From: Paenibacillus sp. FSL R5-0490
GTDB lineage: Bacteria > Bacillota > Bacilli > Bacillales > Cytobacillaceae
DNA: 64,000 bases
Direction: 5' to 3'
Assembly: GCF_001956215.1 (NCBI RefSeq)
Contig: NZ_MRTQ01000002.1
Coordinates: 124,001-188,000 of the forward strand
The notes below the pieces were generated by a model. That model had not been told where the DNA came from and ran no database searches. It saw only the letters and a list, made by a program, of their open reading frames with translations. Positions 63,761 through 64,000 of this stretch are shown piece by piece. Position 1 is the first letter of the stretch; every line of letters starts with the position of its first letter. The translations under genes were made by a program, and so were the position numbers.

Positions 63761-64000
63761 ATGAAAAAAGTATATATGATTTCCGCTATTATTGTCATAT
63801 TAGGCATTGCTGCCGGCATTTCTTTTTTTATCATCCGTGATATGACTTCAAAGATACCTGAACATATTACACTTTTAACCGATGATGAGAAGGTATACGA
63901 CTTTGCAGAATCTGATGAAAAACTGAAGCTTGTTGAATTTATTTATACGCACTGTCCGGATATATGTCCGACGACTACCCAAAGGATGAATCTCTTGAAA
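63761..64000 (+). CDS. SCO1/SenC-type copper chaperone, 5' end only
   Basis: The first 80 codons are visible and run off the window. An N-terminal membrane anchor (residues 5-25) is followed by a thioredoxin-like strand and HCPDICPTTT, the Cu-binding CxxxC (Cys65, Cys69). SCO proteins deliver copper to the CuA site of cytochrome c oxidase. RBS GGAGGGG. Confidence 0.9.
   Translation, partial: MKKVYMISAIIVILGIAAGISFFIIRDMTSKIPEHITLLTDDEKVYDFAESDEKLKLVEFIYTHCPDICPTTTQRMNLLK

Noticed and set aside
1-64000. CRISPR array, prophage, integrative element or rRNA/tRNA genes
   Set aside because: No regularly spaced repeats, integrase, phage structural genes, or tRNA/rRNA-like stretches were seen by eye.

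Overview
The window looks like chromosome from an endospore-forming, low-GC Gram-positive of the Bacillaceae. The reasons are strong AGGAGG-type ribosome binding sites with frequent TTG and GTG starts, T-rich intrinsic terminators, and genes typical of that family: des-desKR, an intracellular subtilisin, SleL/YaaH-type cortex hydrolase, SplA, YjcZ, YozQ, YhfH, YdjO, YceI, DUF1292, DUF2512 and a KinE-like sporulation kinase. Genus is not certain (Cytobacillus/Mesobacillus-like is a guess). No rRNA, tRNA, CRISPR array, prophage or intact insertion sequence was seen.

Region 1 (1-3477) is a selenium-flavoured cluster on the minus strand: a glycosyltransferase resembling the selenosugar synthase SenB, a selenophosphate synthetase (SelD) whose N-terminus is readable only if an in-frame TGA is decoded as selenocysteine, and a PhnD/PhnE-type ABC importer. 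Regions 2 and 3 (3.6-17 kb) hold metabolism and envelope genes: oligoendopeptidase F, a hemerythrin-PAS protein, a membrane-anchored GH18 protein, a patatin-like lipase, ilvE behind a structured leader with an attenuator, the cold-responsive desaturase with its DesK/DesR two-component system, and a DEAD-box helicase.

Region 4 (17.2-26.1 kb) is one tightly packed minus-strand [NiFe]-hydrogenase operon: hypA-hypB-hypF-hypC-hypD-hypE, a cytochrome b5-like protein, small subunit, large subunit and the endopeptidase that trims the large subunit. The small subunit has a Cys-Ser-Gly-Asn motif where most hydrogenases have CxxC, as in the cyanobacterial/mycobacterial uptake (group 2a) type. hypE carries a one-base frameshift as sequenced.

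Region 5 (26-50 kb) is mostly housekeeping and small operons: a SUV3-like helicase, YceI with a strong promoter and MhqR-like operator, a D,D-carboxypeptidase, an intracellular subtilisin translationally coupled to a leaderless endonuclease I, Mug, PpiB, a class A penicillin-binding protein, an SF1 helicase, a candidate small RNA, a LysM-GH18 spore hydrolase, a TerD pair, a DEDDh exonuclease and an aldo/keto reductase. Region 6 (50-64 kb) has a coiled-coil repeat protein, a YocH-like LysM-3D wall protein with a WalR box, a two-PAS sporulation kinase, a second oligoendopeptidase, an erythromycin-esterase-like protein, a run of very small sporulation or stress genes (one apparently starting at ATT), a nucleoside transporter, an aldehyde dehydrogenase and the start of a SCO1-like copper protein.
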